NCBI GenBank assembly: GCA_015903945.1
Contig: JABMDL010000002.1
Span: forward strand, 105,689 to 169,688
Reading direction: 5' to 3'
DNA from: Nitrospira sp.
Lineage (GTDB): Bacteria; Nitrospirota; Nitrospiria; Nitrospirales; Nitrospiraceae
DNA: 64,000 bases
Below the pieces are notes generated by a model. The model had not been told where the DNA came from. It did not search any database and saw nothing but the letters and a program-made list of their open reading frames with translations. This document shows positions 41,237 to 49,992 of this stretch, piece after piece. A program made the translations under genes and the position numbers. Position 1 is the first letter of the stretch; the number at the start of each line of letters is the position of its first letter.

Positions 41237-42652
41237 TCAGACAAGGGACGAATCGTGCTCCTCGCTGTCGACGCGCGAGACCGTCATGCGGATCGGCATG
41301 TGCGGCCGCAACGTCATCAGTGGATCGGGGGAGATCGTTTGTCCGTCCACCAATCGGAAGCGTACCCGCGACGCCACTGTGGCCATGACCAGAATCCCCT
41401 CCAATTCGGCAAACGATTCTCCAAGGCAGCGGCGGCCTCCGCCGCCAAACGGCAAATAACTGAACGCCGGCCGCTGTGCTGAAAATTCCGGCGCGAACCG
41501 GTCCGGATCAAATCGATCGGCATCAGGAAACCACTGGGGATGTCGGTGCATACTCCACGGGCTGATGAAGATTCTGGCGCCAGCCGGCAGGTGGGCTCCT
41601 GACGGCAGCGTGTCATCGGATCGGCTCACTCGGGTATGCAGGAGCCAGGCTGGCGGATAGAGGCGCAGCGTTTCTTCCCAGATCATCTTGGTATACCGCA
41701 AGCGAGGCACGTCGGCCGCCGTCGGAAGCCGACCGTTCAAGACCGTTTCGAGCTCCTGGGCCAGGTGCGCGCGCACGGTCTTGGACTCAGACAGAAGAAA
41801 CCAGACCCATGTCAGTGCATTGGCGGTGGTTTCGTGGCCGGCCAAGAGAAAGGTGACGAGTTGATCACGGATTTCTTCCTCGCTCAGCGGTTGCCCGGTC
41901 GCATCGGTCGCGGCGAGCAACAGGGAGAGGACATCCGGACTCTGTGTCGGTGCCGAACGCCGGTCCTGGATGAGCCGGCGCAGGATCGATTCCAGGCGAC
42001 GATGCCCATGGGAAAATTCTCGATGCAACTGGGTGGGAATCCACAGCGGCATCAGACGAGCAAGTAGTGAATCGTACTGTAGTTTGATGAGGTGCTGACC
42101 TGTCGTAATGGCCTGTGTGACCGTCCGGGCTTCGGTCCCAATATCCTGTCCAAAAAGGAGTCGCCAAATCACGGAAAGCGTGATGGTTGTCATCGCCTGT
42201 CCGATGTCGATCGTCATGCCTTCCGACCAGGAGGCGGTCACACCAGCAGTCGTGTCCGCGATGAGGCCGGCGTATGACGAGACATGATCGCCATGGAAAA
42301 ACGGCAGGAAGATCCGCCGCTGCCGATGGTGGACCGTTCCCTCTGTATGCAACACACCCTGCCCGAACACGCGAGATTCCACCGGTGGAACCGGGGCTTT
42401 GGTGAAATTGTCTTGGTTGACCACCAGCACATGCCTGATATCGGCCGGATTGTTCAGCAGATACATCGCGGGATCGCGTTCGTGCAGGAGAAGGGCGGCG
42501 AATGTCCCCATGGGAAGTTTTGCCACATCGCCGTACTGGCGGCAGCGCAGCAGATAGCCAAGACTGTCTGCCTTGAACTCAGGGAAGAATCCAAACCAGC
42601 GGGAGACCGGGGGGCCGGAAATGGAAGCCGAGGGCTGGGCGTGGCGGCTCAT
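41237..42652 (-). CDS. Cytochrome P450
   Basis: The 471-residue protein shows all P450 signatures: I-helix FLLAGHETTANALTWVWFLL, K-helix WEETLRLYPP (ExxR), and the heme loop FLPFGGGGRRCLGESFA with the Cys thiolate ligand. There is no N-terminal membrane anchor, so it is probably soluble and needs a ferredoxin partner, which is not encoded nearby. The type (long-chain, ETTA/CLGESFA) resembles fatty-acid or alkane hydroxylases and the CYP102/CYP110-like group. A hairpin at 42716-42747 lies upstream of its start. Confidence 0.95.
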   Translation of the reverse strand: MSRHAQPSASISGPPVSRWFGFFPEFKADSLGYLLRCRQYGDVAKLPMGTFAALLLHERDPAMYLLNNPADIRHVLVVNQDNFTKAPVPPVESRVFGQGVLHTEGTVHHRQRRIFLPFFHGDHVSSYAGLIADTTAGVTASWSEGMTIDIGQAMTTITLSVIWRLLFGQDIGTEARTVTQAITTGQHLIKLQYDSLLARLMPLWIPTQLHREFSHGHRRLESILRRLIQDRRSAPTQSPDVLSLLLAATDATGQPLSEEEIRDQLVTFLLAGHETTANALTWVWFLLSESKTVRAHLAQELETVLNGRLPTAADVPRLRYTKMIWEETLRLYPPAWLLHTRVSRSDDTLPSGAHLPAGARIFISPWSMHRHPQWFPDADRFDPDRFAPEFSAQRPAFSYLPFGGGGRRCLGESFAELEGILVMATVASRVRFRLVDGQTISPDPLMTLRPHMPIRMTVSRVDSEEHDSSLV

Positions 42653-42715
42653 GCAGCCACATCACAATCAGGCCGGGTCATGCCCTGATCCGAACGACAA
42701 GTCACACCACCGACT

Positions 42716-42747
42716 TCAGCCAGGGAAGCGTCGGCCTCCCTGGCTGA
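42716..42747. repeat. Perfect 11-bp inverted repeat (hairpin) before the P450 gene
   Basis: TCAGCCAGGGA at 42716-42726 and TCCCTGGCTGA at 42737-42747 are exactly complementary with a 10-base loop. It sits between the stop of the small secreted protein gene and the P450 start, both on the minus strand. No T-run follows on either strand. It may be a terminator of the upstream gene or an operator. Confidence 0.6.
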
Positions 42748-42756
42748 TCCGCAGGG

Positions 42757-43170
42757 TTAATTCGCGACTTTAAGCAACCACCCATCGGCACGATCACATT
42801 CATTGGGACCTTTGGCGAAAATCTCAACTCGTACGTACGAGCCTTTGACGGTGTCGGGGAGTTTGCCTTTCACCAGATACCCGTTACTGACCATGGTGAC
42901 CGTGACCGGAACCTTTTGTTCCTTGATGATGACCGTAATGCTTTGTGCGGCGGTTGCCTTGGAGGCGAGAAATGAGAATTCCGACTTGGGAGGTACTGTC
43001 GTATTGTTTTTGTCCTGTGAGAACGGTGCCGGTGTGTACCCAGAAAAGTTGACTTGGGTGCATGGGTCGGTGCTGCTGGAATTAGGACTTGCATCATACG
43101 CCCAGACTTTGCCAACGATACTGGAGATAGCCAGTGCAGCGATGAGCGAGAGAATAGTTCGCAAGCTCAC
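42757..43170 (-). CDS. Small exported protein, unknown function
   Basis: A 137-residue product from GTG 43170, chosen because GGGAGGAAG lies just before it; an ATG at 43233 has no such signal. It has a signal peptide (LSLIAALAISSIVGKVWA). The mature protein looks like a beta-sandwich (SEFSFLASKATAAQSITVII, VPVTVTMVSNGYLVKGKLP, SYVRVEIFAKGPNECD) with Cys in TDPCTQVNF and PNECDRA that may pair. No family is recognised. It is on the same strand as the P450 gene, separated by a hairpin. Confidence 0.65.
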   Translation of the reverse strand: MSLRTILSLIAALAISSIVGKVWAYDASPNSSSTDPCTQVNFSGYTPAPFSQDKNNTTVPPKSEFSFLASKATAAQSITVIIKEQKVPVTVTMVSNGYLVKGKLPDTVKGSYVRVEIFAKGPNECDRADGWLLKVAN

Positions 43171-43444
43171 GATTCTCTTCCTCCCTGTGTAGGTGATGGT
43201 GGTTGAGCCAACCGACCTCATATTAGCGCGCATTGTAACGCGTGAGGTGGAAAAAACAACCCCCTGCGATTGATCCGGTCGATGGAATCACGCCGGGGAC
43301 GTCCGTTATGCGACGGTGCTGAGTCCATCCAGCCACAGGCTGCTCTCCGCCTTGAACTTGGGGGGACCATTTGTTATTCTGCGCCCGCCTTTCACGAGTA
43401 GAATACGTCTGTTCTCACGATCCTCAGAATCAAGGAGTATGCAT

Positions 43445-44998
43445 ATGGCTGGCATGAAGCGAGCATTGATTAGTGTTTCGGATAAGACCGGGGTCGTCGA
43501 TATCGCACGAGGTTTGGAAGGGCTCGGCGCGGAAATTCTCTCCACCGGCGGTACTGCCAAGGCGTTGCGGGAAGCGGGTGTGAAAGTGACGGACGTGGCG
43601 GCCTATACCGGTTCGCCGGAAATTCTCGACGGTCGGGTCAAGACGCTGCATCCGAAGATTCATGGCGGACTCTTGGGCCGCCGGTCTGTGCCGGCGCATG
43701 TCGAGCAAATGACGCAGCACGGCATCGGTCCGATCGATGTAGTCGTGGTGAACCTGTATCCGTTCGAGGCGACGATTGCCAAGCCCAATTGCCACTTCGA
43801 CGATGCCATTGAGAATATCGATATCGGTGGACCGTCAATGCTCCGCTCTGCGGCGAAAAACCACGAGGACGTCCTGGTGTTAGTCGATCCGTCGGATTAT
43901 ACGCGGGTGTTGGACGCGGTGAACACGAACACGGTGACCCGTGCGCTACGGCGCGAACTGGCGATGAAGGTGTTTCAGCATACGGCCCGCTACGACAGTT
44001 TGATCGCCGGCTATCTTGAAAAACAGGTACAGGGTGGGGAGGTGAAGTTTCCCAAGATGCTCTCGCTGCAATTTGAGCTCGCGGAAATCTTACGGTACGG
44101 CGAGAATCCTCACCAGCAAGGAGCGTTTTACCGCGAGCTGAATGCCCACGAACCGTCCGTCTCCCGCGGCACCATTCTGCACGGCAAGGCGATGTCGTAC
44201 AACAATTTCCTCGATGCCAATTCCGCCCTCGAACTGGCCAAGGAATACGAGGCGTGCGCCGTGGCTATCATCAAGCACAACAATCCCTGCGGAGTGGCGC
44301 TCGGCCACACACCGGTCGAGGCCTATGTGAAGGCGAGGGAGACCGATCCAGTGTCGGCCTTTGGCGGAGTGATCGCGTTCAATCGTCCGGTCGATCTGGC
44401 AGCAGCCAAGGAAATCACTTCGACATTCGTCGAGGTGGTGATTGCGCCGGGCTTTGCCGAAGACGCGCTGGCGGAGCTGAAGCGGAAGAAGGATTTGCGC
44501 CTGCTGGATGTCGGTCCGCTCGTGAAAGTGAATCAAGACGGGTACGATCTCAAGAAGCTGGTCGGCGGGCTGATCGTACAAGACCGTGATCTCGGTATGT
44601 TGACCGACCTGAAATCGCTCAAGGTGCCGACGGTCAGGAAGCCGACGGATGAAGAATATGCCGCCTGCGCGTTTGCCTGGACCGTCTGCAAACACGTCAA
44701 GTCGAACGCGATTATCTATGCCAAGCCCGGACAGACGGTGGGGATCGGCGCGGGGCAGATGAGTCGGGTGGATAGCGTGAAGCTTGCGGCGATGAAGGCG
44801 CAGATGCCGGTTAAGGGCTGCGTGATGGCCTCGGACGCATTTTTCCCATTCCGCGATGGACTTGATGCCGCGGCGCAAGCCGGCATTACCGCCGTGATTC
44901 AGCCCGGCGGGTCGATTCGGGATGCCGAGATCGTCAAGGCGGCGGACGAGCATGGCCTGGCGATGATTCTGACGGGCATGCGGCATTTCCGCCACTGA
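43445..44998 (+). CDS. purH: Bifunctional AICAR formyltransferase/IMP cyclohydrolase
   Basis: A 517-residue PurH that performs the last two steps of IMP synthesis. The N-terminal cyclohydrolase starts KRALISVSDKTGVVDIARGL with STGGTAKALREAGV and GRVKTLHPKIHGGLL. The transformylase domain shows RYGENPHQQGAFYR, KAMSYNNFLDANSALEL, AIIKHNNPCGVA (catalytic His-Asn), and the C-terminal DAFFPFRDGLDAAAQAG and IQPGGSIRDAE. The start ATG 43445 is seven bases after AAGGAG; ATG 43439 or 43454 are also in frame. purD follows after 160 bases on the same strand. Confidence 0.97.
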   Translation: MAGMKRALISVSDKTGVVDIARGLEGLGAEILSTGGTAKALREAGVKVTDVAAYTGSPEILDGRVKTLHPKIHGGLLGRRSVPAHVEQMTQHGIGPIDVVVVNLYPFEATIAKPNCHFDDAIENIDIGGPSMLRSAAKNHEDVLVLVDPSDYTRVLDAVNTNTVTRALRRELAMKVFQHTARYDSLIAGYLEKQVQGGEVKFPKMLSLQFELAEILRYGENPHQQGAFYRELNAHEPSVSRGTILHGKAMSYNNFLDANSALELAKEYEACAVAIIKHNNPCGVALGHTPVEAYVKARETDPVSAFGGVIAFNRPVDLAAAKEITSTFVEVVIAPGFAEDALAELKRKKDLRLLDVGPLVKVNQDGYDLKKLVGGLIVQDRDLGMLTDLKSLKVPTVRKPTDEEYAACAFAWTVCKHVKSNAIIYAKPGQTVGIGAGQMSRVDSVKLAAMKAQMPVKGCVMASDAFFPFRDGLDAAAQAGITAVIQPGGSIRDAEIVKAADEHGLAMILTGMRHFRH

Positions 44999-45158
44999 CG
45001 GATGCTGAAGCAGGTCCCCAACGTCGTTCTCAGTCATTCGAGACCCTCGACGTACGTTGACTCAGTACGCTTCGGGCCTCTCACTCCTTGCGGCCTTGTT
45101 GGATGACCAGTTTGAGCATCCTGATAAGAATACAGTTGTAACCAGGAAAGATACTCCT

Positions 45159-46424
45159 GTGAAAATTCTTGTTGTCGGGGGCGGAGGGCGTGAGCATGCC
45201 ATGGTGTGGATGCTCGCGCGGAGCCCGCGCAACCCCATCCTCTATTGCGCGCCTGGCAATGCCGGCATTGAGTCGGTGGCCACGTGCGTGCCCCTCAAGG
45301 CAGACGATGTGGCCGGGCTGAAAGATTTCGTCGTTCGTGAGCAGATTGATCTGACCGTCGTCGGACCGGAGGCTCCGCTTGCGCTCGGGATCGTCGATGA
45401 GTTTCGAAGAGCCAACCTCAGGATTTTCGGCCCCACCAAGAATGCCGCGCGGCTCGAAGCCAGCAAGATCTTCTCCAAAGACGTCATGGCGCAGGCTAGA
45501 ATTCCGACTGCGCGCGCGAGGAGTTTTGACAAGGCCGTCGATGCGTTGGCCTATCTCGAACAACATGAGCTCCCTGTCGTGATCAAGGCCGACGGTCTTG
45601 CTCAAGGCAAAGGGGTCGTCATTGCGACGACGCGAGAAGAGGCGCGCGACGCCGTTATTGGCTCGATGGAGAAAGCGATGTTCGGCCAGGCGGGGAATCG
45701 AGTCTTGATCGAGCAATTCCTCGACGGCGAGGAATTGACGGTCATGGCCTTTACAGACGGCCGGACCGTCGTGCCGATGTTGCCGGCGCAGGATCACAAG
45801 CGGGTCGGTGACGCAGACACTGGCCTCAATACCGGCGGAATGGGAGCCTACTGTCCGGCGCCGTTAGGCACACCGGCTCTCCGTGAGCATGTGACGCGCT
45901 CAATTCTGCACCCGATTGTCGAGACCATGGCCCGCTTAGGGTCGCCGTTTCAGGGCGTCCTGTATGCCGGTCTGATGGTGGTGAAGGGGGTGCCGTATGT
46001 CCTGGAATTCAATGCACGGATGGGAGATCCTGAAACGCAGGTGGTCTTGCCCTTGCTGAAGACAGACTTGATCGATGTCATGGAGGCCGTGATCGAGCAC
46101 CGCCTTGACCAACTTGCCGTCGAATGGCATGACGATACGGCCGTCTGTGTGGTGATGACGTCGGGTGGGTATCCTGGCCCCTATCAACAAGGATTTCCCA
46201 TTCACGGTTTGCCGGTTCAGCAAGGCAGCCGGACGATGATCTTTCATGCCGGGACCGCCACGAAGAACGGGATGGTCGTTACTGCGGGGGGACGTGTCTT
46301 GGGCATTACCGGACGGGGAACAACGTTGAAAGAGGCCCAAGCGAATGCCTATCAGGCCGTGGCGGGTATTTCGTTCCAGGACTGCCACTATCGGAAAGAT
46401 ATCGCGCATCGCGCGCTCCTTTGA
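45159..46424 (+). CDS. purD: Phosphoribosylamine--glycine ligase
   Basis: The 421-residue GAR synthetase joins glycine to phosphoribosylamine with ATP. It starts at GTG 45159 (VKILVVGGGGREHAM). ATP-grasp blocks include LEASKIFSKDVMAQARIPTA, VVIKADGLAQGKGVVIA, VLIEQFLDGEELTVMAFTDG, LNTGGMGAYCPAP and YVLEFNARMGDPETQVVLP. All are intact and the length is normal. An in-frame start at 45057 would add 34 residues without support. It is encoded just downstream of purH, so the two are probably one transcript. Confidence 0.96.
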   Translation: MKILVVGGGGREHAMVWMLARSPRNPILYCAPGNAGIESVATCVPLKADDVAGLKDFVVREQIDLTVVGPEAPLALGIVDEFRRANLRIFGPTKNAARLEASKIFSKDVMAQARIPTARARSFDKAVDALAYLEQHELPVVIKADGLAQGKGVVIATTREEARDAVIGSMEKAMFGQAGNRVLIEQFLDGEELTVMAFTDGRTVVPMLPAQDHKRVGDADTGLNTGGMGAYCPAPLGTPALREHVTRSILHPIVETMARLGSPFQGVLYAGLMVVKGVPYVLEFNARMGDPETQVVLPLLKTDLIDVMEAVIEHRLDQLAVEWHDDTAVCVVMTSGGYPGPYQQGFPIHGLPVQQGSRTMIFHAGTATKNGMVVTAGGRVLGITGRGTTLKEAQANAYQAVAGISFQDCHYRKDIAHRALL

Positions 46425-46588
46425 TCTGCCAGACGCAGTGGACTGCATTCTCGACCATCCCTCAGATAGTGCCTCGACTTCCCCAGCCTACACTCGACAG
46501 AGACGAAAGAACGTGTTAGACACAGTGCACATTTCATCGGTATTTCGTTGAACATACACAGGACACACTGGAGTGAGGAGGAAGAGCG

Positions 46589-46990
46589 ATGAGGAGTGGG
46601 ACGTGCCAGTCTGCAATGCGGGTGTTGGCAATGGCCGTGGGGTTCGGCTGTCTCTTGAGTGCGGCGGGATGCGATTACTGGCCGCCGGCGCTGCAAGCCC
46701 AGATCGAACAATTGCGATCGGAAACGGAAACCTTAAATATGGAGAAAACACAGCTTCAGAGTCAGGTCAATGACCTCTCGAAAGCACGGCAGGACCTCCA
46801 AATTCAGTTCGACGAACTGAGCCGCGTCAACCGGGAGAAGACGGAAATCATTACGAGTCTGCAACGCCGGCTCGATGCGGCGCACGTGAAAGGGACCAAG
46901 GCACTGGCTCCGTCGAAAGCTGCAGCCAAGTCAACGGCCAAACCGTCCGCTAAACCGCAGGTGAAGAAGAAGCCCACGGTCAAGCGGTAG
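46589..46990 (+). CDS. Coiled-coil lipoprotein, unknown function
   Basis: The 133-residue product has a signal with lipobox LSAAGC, so Cys28 should be lipidated. The mature protein is a coiled coil (ALQAQIEQLRSETETLNMEK, LQSQVNDLSKARQDLQIQFD, KTEIITSLQRRLDAAH) followed by a Lys/Ala/Pro tail (AKPSAKPQVKKKPTVKR) that could reach peptidoglycan. It resembles Lpp-like or YbgF-N-type trimerisation helices only in shape. GGAGTGAGGAGG precedes the ATG at 46589. It stands between purD and a convergent FmdB gene, 10 bases from the latter. Confidence 0.75.
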   Translation: MRSGTCQSAMRVLAMAVGFGCLLSAAGCDYWPPALQAQIEQLRSETETLNMEKTQLQSQVNDLSKARQDLQIQFDELSRVNREKTEIITSLQRRLDAAHVKGTKALAPSKAAAKSTAKPSAKPQVKKKPTVKR

Positions 46991-47000
46991 ACGAGCCCCG

Positions 47001-47369
47001 TCAGCTCGAGCTTGAGGATGTGCCTGAGGAGGAGGGTGTGCCTGATGAGGAGGAGGTGTTACTAGACGGTGAAGACGCAGGCGTGGCCGTTGAGGGGGCT
47101 GTCGTGGAAGAGGGGGCTGTCGCCGACGTACCAGCCTCTTTCTTTGAGCCGGATCCCGAATCCGCGGTTTCGCCAGACGGGGGTTTCAGCTTGCTGGAAT
47201 AGTCGGTGACGTACCAGCCGCTTCCTTTGAACATGATGCCGGGTGACGAAATCAACCGCCGCACCGCCTGCCCACACTTCGGACAAGCTGAAAGCGGATC
47301 ATCTTTCATGCTTTGTTTAGCTTCAAACTTGTTGGAACAACTGTCGCATTGATATTCATACGTGGGCAC
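47001..47369 (-). CDS. FmdB-family zinc-ribbon protein with Ser/Thr-rich tail
   Basis: The 122-residue protein starts at GTG 47369 (VPTYEYQCDSCSNKFEAKQS), preceded by GGAGGA. The first 45 residues are the FmdB zinc ribbon: CDSC and CPKCGQ. A conserved-looking GIMFKGSGWYVTDY follows, as in most FmdB-like regulatory proteins. The last 60 or so residues are low-complexity Ser, Thr, Pro and Ala (SSNTSSSSGTPSSSGTSSSSS). Such tails are common in this family. It probably binds nucleic acid or protein; target unknown. Confidence 0.85.
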   Translation of the reverse strand: MPTYEYQCDSCSNKFEAKQSMKDDPLSACPKCGQAVRRLISSPGIMFKGSGWYVTDYSSKLKPPSGETADSGSGSKKEAGTSATAPSSTTAPSTATPASSPSSNTSSSSGTPSSSGTSSSSS

Positions 47370-47445
47370 GGGTGGTCCTCCGAAAAAAATCACATTGTTT
47401 GACGGTTCATAAGGCTGATTTTTGCCCAGTCAAGAGTCGCGCCAT

Positions 47446-48642
47446 TCACAGGGACAACTTGTGGAAGGCCTCTGCGATCCGTTGAATCCCGCGTTCAATG
47501 GCCTCCATGCTTGTGGCATAAGACAGCCGGATATGGGTCCGGCTGCCAAAGGCTTCTCCCGGTACGACCGCTACCCGTGCTTCCTTCAAGAGATACTGGG
47601 CCACATCTTGCGGTGACCGTACCGGTCCGGTCGGCCCCTGTCGTCCGAGGATTCCAGCAATGTTGGGAAACGCATAGAAGGCCCCGCCGGGTAGGCGGCA
47701 TGATACCCCCGGGATCGCATTGAGCCGATCAATAATGACCCTTCGCCTCCGGTCGAATTCGATGACCATCTTCTCGGTGAAGGACCCTCCCAGCTTCAAC
47801 GCCGCTACGGCGGCCTTTTGTGAGATCGAGCAGGGGTTTGAGGTACTTTGGCTCTGAATATTCCCCATGGCAGTCAGGAGGTCCTTGGGACCAGCGGCGT
47901 ATCCGATGCGCCAACCGGTCATTGCGTAGGCTTTTGAGACGCCGTTAATCACGACGGTCCGATCTGCGACTTCAGGACTTAGGCTGGCAATGCTCCGGTG
48001 GACGGCGCCATCGTAGAGCACTTTTTCGTAGATTTCGTCGGAGATAACGAGCAGCTGGTGTCGGACCGCGATGCCCGCGATCGCTTCGAGGGTCCTCCAC
48101 TCATACACAGCTCCGGTCGGATTGCATGGACTGTTCACGAGGATGGCTTTTGTCCGCGGTGTCACCAGCCGTTCCAGACTATCCGGATCGATGGCGTATC
48201 CGGCGGCCTCCTCAGTTGGGAGGAAGACCGGGGTCGCATCGTTCAGCAGCGCTTGGTCGGCGTACGAGACCCAGTAGGGAGTCGGAATAATAATTTCATC
48301 TCCGGCTTCCAAAAAGGCTTCGGCCAAGTTATAGAGCGAGTGTTTGGCTCCGCAAGACACGAGAATCTGGGCCTTCTCATAGCGAAGCCCCTGCTCCGAC
48401 TGGAACTTGTCGATAATTGCCTGTCGAAGCTCATCGATGCCGGACGACGGGGTGTATTTCGTAAAACCGGCTCGTATCGCGGCTTCGGCGGCGGCCTTCA
48501 CCGGCTCAGGAGTATCGAAATCCGGTTCGCCTGATGAGAAATCAATGACATCGATGCCTTGCGCCGCCATCGCCTTGGCGGTGGCAGTCATGGCTAACGT
48601 CGGAGACGGGGTAATCCGTCCGACTCGGGCGGCAAGTTTCAT
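47446..48642 (-). CDS. Aspartate/aromatic aminotransferase, class I
   Basis: The 398-residue PLP enzyme belongs to the AspC 1-beta group. Seen: IDFSSGEPDFDTPEPVKAAA, CNPTGAVYEWRTLEAIAG, VISDEIYEKVLYDG (Asp and Tyr near PLP), and the PLP-lysine segment INGVSKAYAMTGWRIGYAAG. The C-terminal Arg in RTHIRLSYATSMEAIERG binds the substrate carboxylate. It would exchange amino groups between aspartate (or prephenate/aromatics) and 2-oxoglutarate. Its ATG overlaps the coaD stop (ATGA), the last gene in an rsmD-coaD-aminotransferase transcript. Confidence 0.92.
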   Translation of the reverse strand: MKLAARVGRITPSPTLAMTATAKAMAAQGIDVIDFSSGEPDFDTPEPVKAAAEAAIRAGFTKYTPSSGIDELRQAIIDKFQSEQGLRYEKAQILVSCGAKHSLYNLAEAFLEAGDEIIIPTPYWVSYADQALLNDATPVFLPTEEAAGYAIDPDSLERLVTPRTKAILVNSPCNPTGAVYEWRTLEAIAGIAVRHQLLVISDEIYEKVLYDGAVHRSIASLSPEVADRTVVINGVSKAYAMTGWRIGYAAGPKDLLTAMGNIQSQSTSNPCSISQKAAVAALKLGGSFTEKMVIEFDRRRRVIIDRLNAIPGVSCRLPGGAFYAFPNIAGILGRQGPTGPVRSPQDVAQYLLKEARVAVVPGEAFGSRTHIRLSYATSMEAIERGIQRIAEAFHKLSL

Positions 48643-49127
48643 GATTTAAGGCTCCAGATCCGTTCTTGCAGGCGGCGCGCGACTTCAGGGTGCAGAAATT
48701 CCGTCATGCTACCGCCATGGTGTGCAACATCTTTGATAATGCTGGAGGAGAGATACGAGTATTCTTCGCTCGGCATTAGAAAGACCGTTTCGACGTGCTT
48801 GGCCAATTTTCGGTTGATGAGGGCCATTTGAAACTCGTGTTCAAAATCAGAGATGGCGCGCAGTCCTCGAATAATGGCATGCGCACCGGTTCGTTCGACA
48901 TAGTCGACCAACAGACCCTCGAATGTCGTCACTTCCACCTGGCCGAGATCTTTCATCACGAGGGTCACCATCTCCAACCGTTCGGCGAGGTTGAAGAGGG
49001 GATGCTTGGCCGGATTCGGTGCGACCGCAACGATGACTTTATCGAACACACGCAGGCTTCGGGTGATGATGTCGGCGTGCCCATGCGTCACCGGGTCGAA
49101 CGTGCCGGGATAGACGCCGATCTTCAT
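48639..49127 (-). CDS. coaD: Pantetheine-phosphate adenylyltransferase
   Basis: A 162-residue PPAT, the fourth step of CoA synthesis. From ATG 49127: KIGVYPGTFDPVTHGHADII contains the nucleotidyltransferase TxGH-type motif (PVTHGH), followed by VIVAVAPNPAKHPLFNLAER, IIRGLRAISDFEHEFQMA and EYSYLSSSIIKDVAHHGG (ISSS-type motif). All signatures are intact. A long upstream frame to 49367 overlaps rsmD and is rejected. The start overlaps the rsmD stop by four bases, and the stop overlaps the aminotransferase start. Confidence 0.96.
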   Translation of the reverse strand: MKIGVYPGTFDPVTHGHADIITRSLRVFDKVIVAVAPNPAKHPLFNLAERLEMVTLVMKDLGQVEVTTFEGLLVDYVERTGAHAIIRGLRAISDFEHEFQMALINRKLAKHVETVFLMPSEEYSYLSSSIIKDVAHHGGSMTEFLHPEVARRLQERIWSLKS

Positions 49128-49693
49128 CGTAGCCCAGCGTGCGAGATGGAATAGAGCGATAACGCAGTATCGCCGTAGCGGTATTGGCGTGTACGGATGG
49201 CACACCCCAGAGAAGACGGGAGAGAAGTCTTGTTCGCATGTTCGATAATCAGCCAGGCATCGTCGGCAAACAGCCGGTTCGTCGCGACTCCGCTCAAGAG
49301 GGCGGTAAATTCGTGTGTTACTGCATAGGGAGGATCCGCGAAGATGAGCTGATAGGGGCCTTCCCATCGGTCTGGCCTATTGAGAAAGTGTTGAACTCGG
49401 TGGGCGCAAATCGTCATGTTCTCTGCAATTCCGCAATCCGTGATATTTCGTCGCAGCAGGGTCAGCGCCTCAGCATTGGATTCGACGCAGGTCACGTGCG
49501 CCGCGCCTCGACTCAGTGCTTCAACGCCGACGGCGCCTGTGCCTGCATAAAGATCAAGGAATTGGCTATCCAGCAGCCGATTCCCGATGATTGAGAAGAG
49601 GGCTTCGCGCACGCGGTCGGACGTTGGACGAAGCGCTAATCCCTGTGGCCTGCGAAGCCGCCGGCCACGATGAGTTCCTGCAATGACACGCAT
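49124..49693 (-). CDS. rsmD: 16S rRNA guanine(966)-N2-methyltransferase RsmD
   Basis: The 189-residue enzyme methylates G966 of 16S rRNA. It begins RVIAGTHRGRRLRRPQGLAL with the conserved RPTSDRVREALFSIIG, and the SAM-binding FLDLYAGTGAVGVEALSRGA with FADPPYAV as the catalytic NPPY-type motif. Length is usual. rsmD-coaD pairing is common in bacteria, and the four-base overlap here shows translational coupling. It heads a three-gene minus-strand operon. Confidence 0.95.
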   Translation of the reverse strand: MRVIAGTHRGRRLRRPQGLALRPTSDRVREALFSIIGNRLLDSQFLDLYAGTGAVGVEALSRGAAHVTCVESNAEALTLLRRNITDCGIAENMTICAHRVQHFLNRPDRWEGPYQLIFADPPYAVTHEFTALLSGVATNRLFADDAWLIIEHANKTSLPSSLGCAIRTRQYRYGDTALSLYSISHAGLR

Positions 49694-49866
49694 GTCAGAA
49701 GAAGGCTGCTACCCATGCAACAGGGAAAATCTAACACAGCGATTTTGAAGGGGTCAAGAACGGTTCTTTGGTGAGTGGCTCACGGACGGGAGATCATACA
49801 TTCTGGGCCAGCACATGCAGCGAGGTCGGCGCGTGACATCGGAACGCGGGTTCTGTACCGGGCTTT

Positions 49867-49896
49867 TTGACGCTCCTGCCGCGGAAGGACTATAAT
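49867..49896 (+). promoter_or_regulatory. Near-consensus sigma70 promoter with no protein gene behind it
   Basis: TTGACG at 49867-49872 and a perfect TATAAT at 49891-49896 are separated by 18 bases. It points right, away from rsmD and towards a minus-strand mini-gene, so it does not serve an obvious coding gene. It is followed at once by two hairpins (49910-49969). Confidence 0.5.
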
Positions 49897-49902
49897 GCGT
49901 CT

Positions 49903-49990
49903 CTGTCAAGCCGCCCCGTAGCGGCCCAATCCGCTCACGGTGGATCGCAGCCGATTCAACGCGGATTGGACGGTTACGAAAGAACTCGGC
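49903..49990 (+). ncRNA. Candidate structured small RNA
   Basis: A transcript from the promoter at 49867-49896 would begin near 49903. It would carry the hairpin GCCGC/GCGGC at 49910-49925, then a stem of nine perfect pairs, CCAATCCGC at 49926-49934 with GCGGATTGG at 49961-49969. No ribosome-binding site with a credible reading frame follows. I do not recognise 6S, SRP, RNase P or tmRNA signatures. The 3' end is unknown and could run antisense into the zinc-ribbon gene at 49993. Confidence 0.3.
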
Positions 49991-49992
49991 AA

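Noticed and set aside
43316..43444. Upstream extension of purH to 43316
   Set aside because: The AAGGAG site and the normal PurH N-terminus place the start at 43445.
49128..49367. Upstream extension of coaD
   Set aside because: It overlaps rsmD; the CoaD N-terminus KIGVYPGTFDP starts at 49127, overlapping the rsmD stop by four bases.
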